A stretch of DNA of 64,000 bases from Alphaproteobacteria bacterium RIFCSPHIGHO2_01_FULL_41_14 (GTDB lineage: Bacteria > Pseudomonadota > Alphaproteobacteria > UBA7879 > UBA5542). Positions 63,800 through 64,000 of this stretch are shown here, piece by piece. Location of the stretch: the NCBI GenBank assembly GCA_001767855.1, contig MEMF01000002.1, positions 743,493 to 807,492 on the forward strand, in the 5' to 3' direction. The number at the start of each line of letters is the position of its first letter. Position 1 is the first letter of the stretch. Both the position numbers and the translations under genes were made by a program. The notes below the pieces were generated by a model. The model searched no databases. It had not been told where the DNA came from and saw only the letters and a list, made by a program, of their open reading frames with translations.

Positions 63800-64000
63800 A
63801 TGATTGAACATGTGTTTAATTTTTATAAAACTTTTGAGTTAAACCACCCTCTGACCTCCCTCTTATCAACCATCACCATCGCTCTGGGGCTGATCGCTCT
63901 GGGGATTATTTTTCATAAAACACTTCATCATGCCTTGGCGCGTCGTTTCCATGCTTTTATCCAACGCCGATACCCTGAAATAGCGGCTGTCACGGCCGAG
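63800..64000 (+). CDS. Membrane protein, N-terminal fragment (3' end outside window)
   Basis: An open frame starts at ATG 63800-63802, behind a GGGAAAAAAG purine stretch, and runs off the right edge after 67 codons. One membrane helix is visible (about residues 20-38: LLSTITIALGLIALGIIFH), followed by a basic segment. The pattern would fit a MscS-type mechanosensitive channel N-terminus, but this fragment is too short to assign. It is divergent from dusB. Confidence 0.6.
   Translation, partial: MIEHVFNFYKTFELNHPLTSLLSTITIALGLIALGIIFHKTLHHALARRFHAFIQRRYPEIAAVTAE

Overview
The window looks like a chromosomal segment of an alphaproteobacterium with a moderately reduced, fairly AT-rich genome. 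Three things support this: the block dusB-[ntrC remnant]-ntrY-ntrX-trkA-dat-hfq, the operon secG-pyrG-kdsA-eno-ftsB, and a MucR/Ros regulator beside tsaB-rimI. MITE-like palindromes of the GTCATTGCG type and several secreted proteins of unknown function suggest a host-associated lineage, perhaps Holosporales or Paracaedibacter-like. That placement is inference. I see no CRISPR array, insertion sequence, prophage or rRNA operon.

Layout. At 0-7 kb (mostly minus) lie a partial secreted protein, glmS-glmU, ndk, mucR, rimI-tsaB and recA. At 7-14 kb (mostly plus) lie aspS with an MHS-type MFS transporter, pgsA (minus), a secreted class 3 lipase, dsbB-coq7, and pgk (minus). At 14.8-22.3 kb is a compact minus-strand nuoABCDEFGH operon that runs into pgk. 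At 22.5-29.7 kb are a Kef-type antiporter, prmA, an aminopeptidase P, a YejA-like binding protein and a LysR regulator. At 29.8-34.8 kb is the secG-pyrG-kdsA-eno-ftsB operon, ending in a chalcone-isomerase-like protein that has no usual start codon. At 35-44.5 kb are small secreted proteins, holC, pepA, a 530-residue putative effector, priA, a transaldolase-like enzyme, a Xer recombinase and an exported beta-carbonic anhydrase. At 44.6-53.3 kb are glyQS, a second putative effector, trxA, an Nfu protein, a SleB hydrolase, a Bcr-type MFS transporter, nuoI-nuoJ and a YqaA protein. At 53.4-64 kb are clpP, tig, tRNA-Leu(UAG), hfq, a HAD phosphatase, dat, trkA, ntrX, ntrY, a stand-alone Fis-like protein, dusB and the start of a membrane protein.

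The most unusual feature is complex I. All ten nuo reading frames present are open and the Fe-S ligands of NuoB, E, G and I are kept. NuoF, however, has lost the FMN/NADH-binding motifs and one N3-cluster cysteine. NuoD has Lys and Phe where the quinone-site His and Tyr belong. NuoA has lost its conserved Cys, Asp and Glu. The genes are split over two loci and nuoKLMN are absent from the window. Second, ntrB and nearly all of ntrC are missing from the ntr locus; the Fis-type DNA-binding end of NtrC survives as its own 98-codon gene, while the neighbouring NtrX has a degenerate Walker B motif. Third, two exported proteins of unknown family share a short Ala/Arg/Gln-rich segment and are candidates for host-directed factors.
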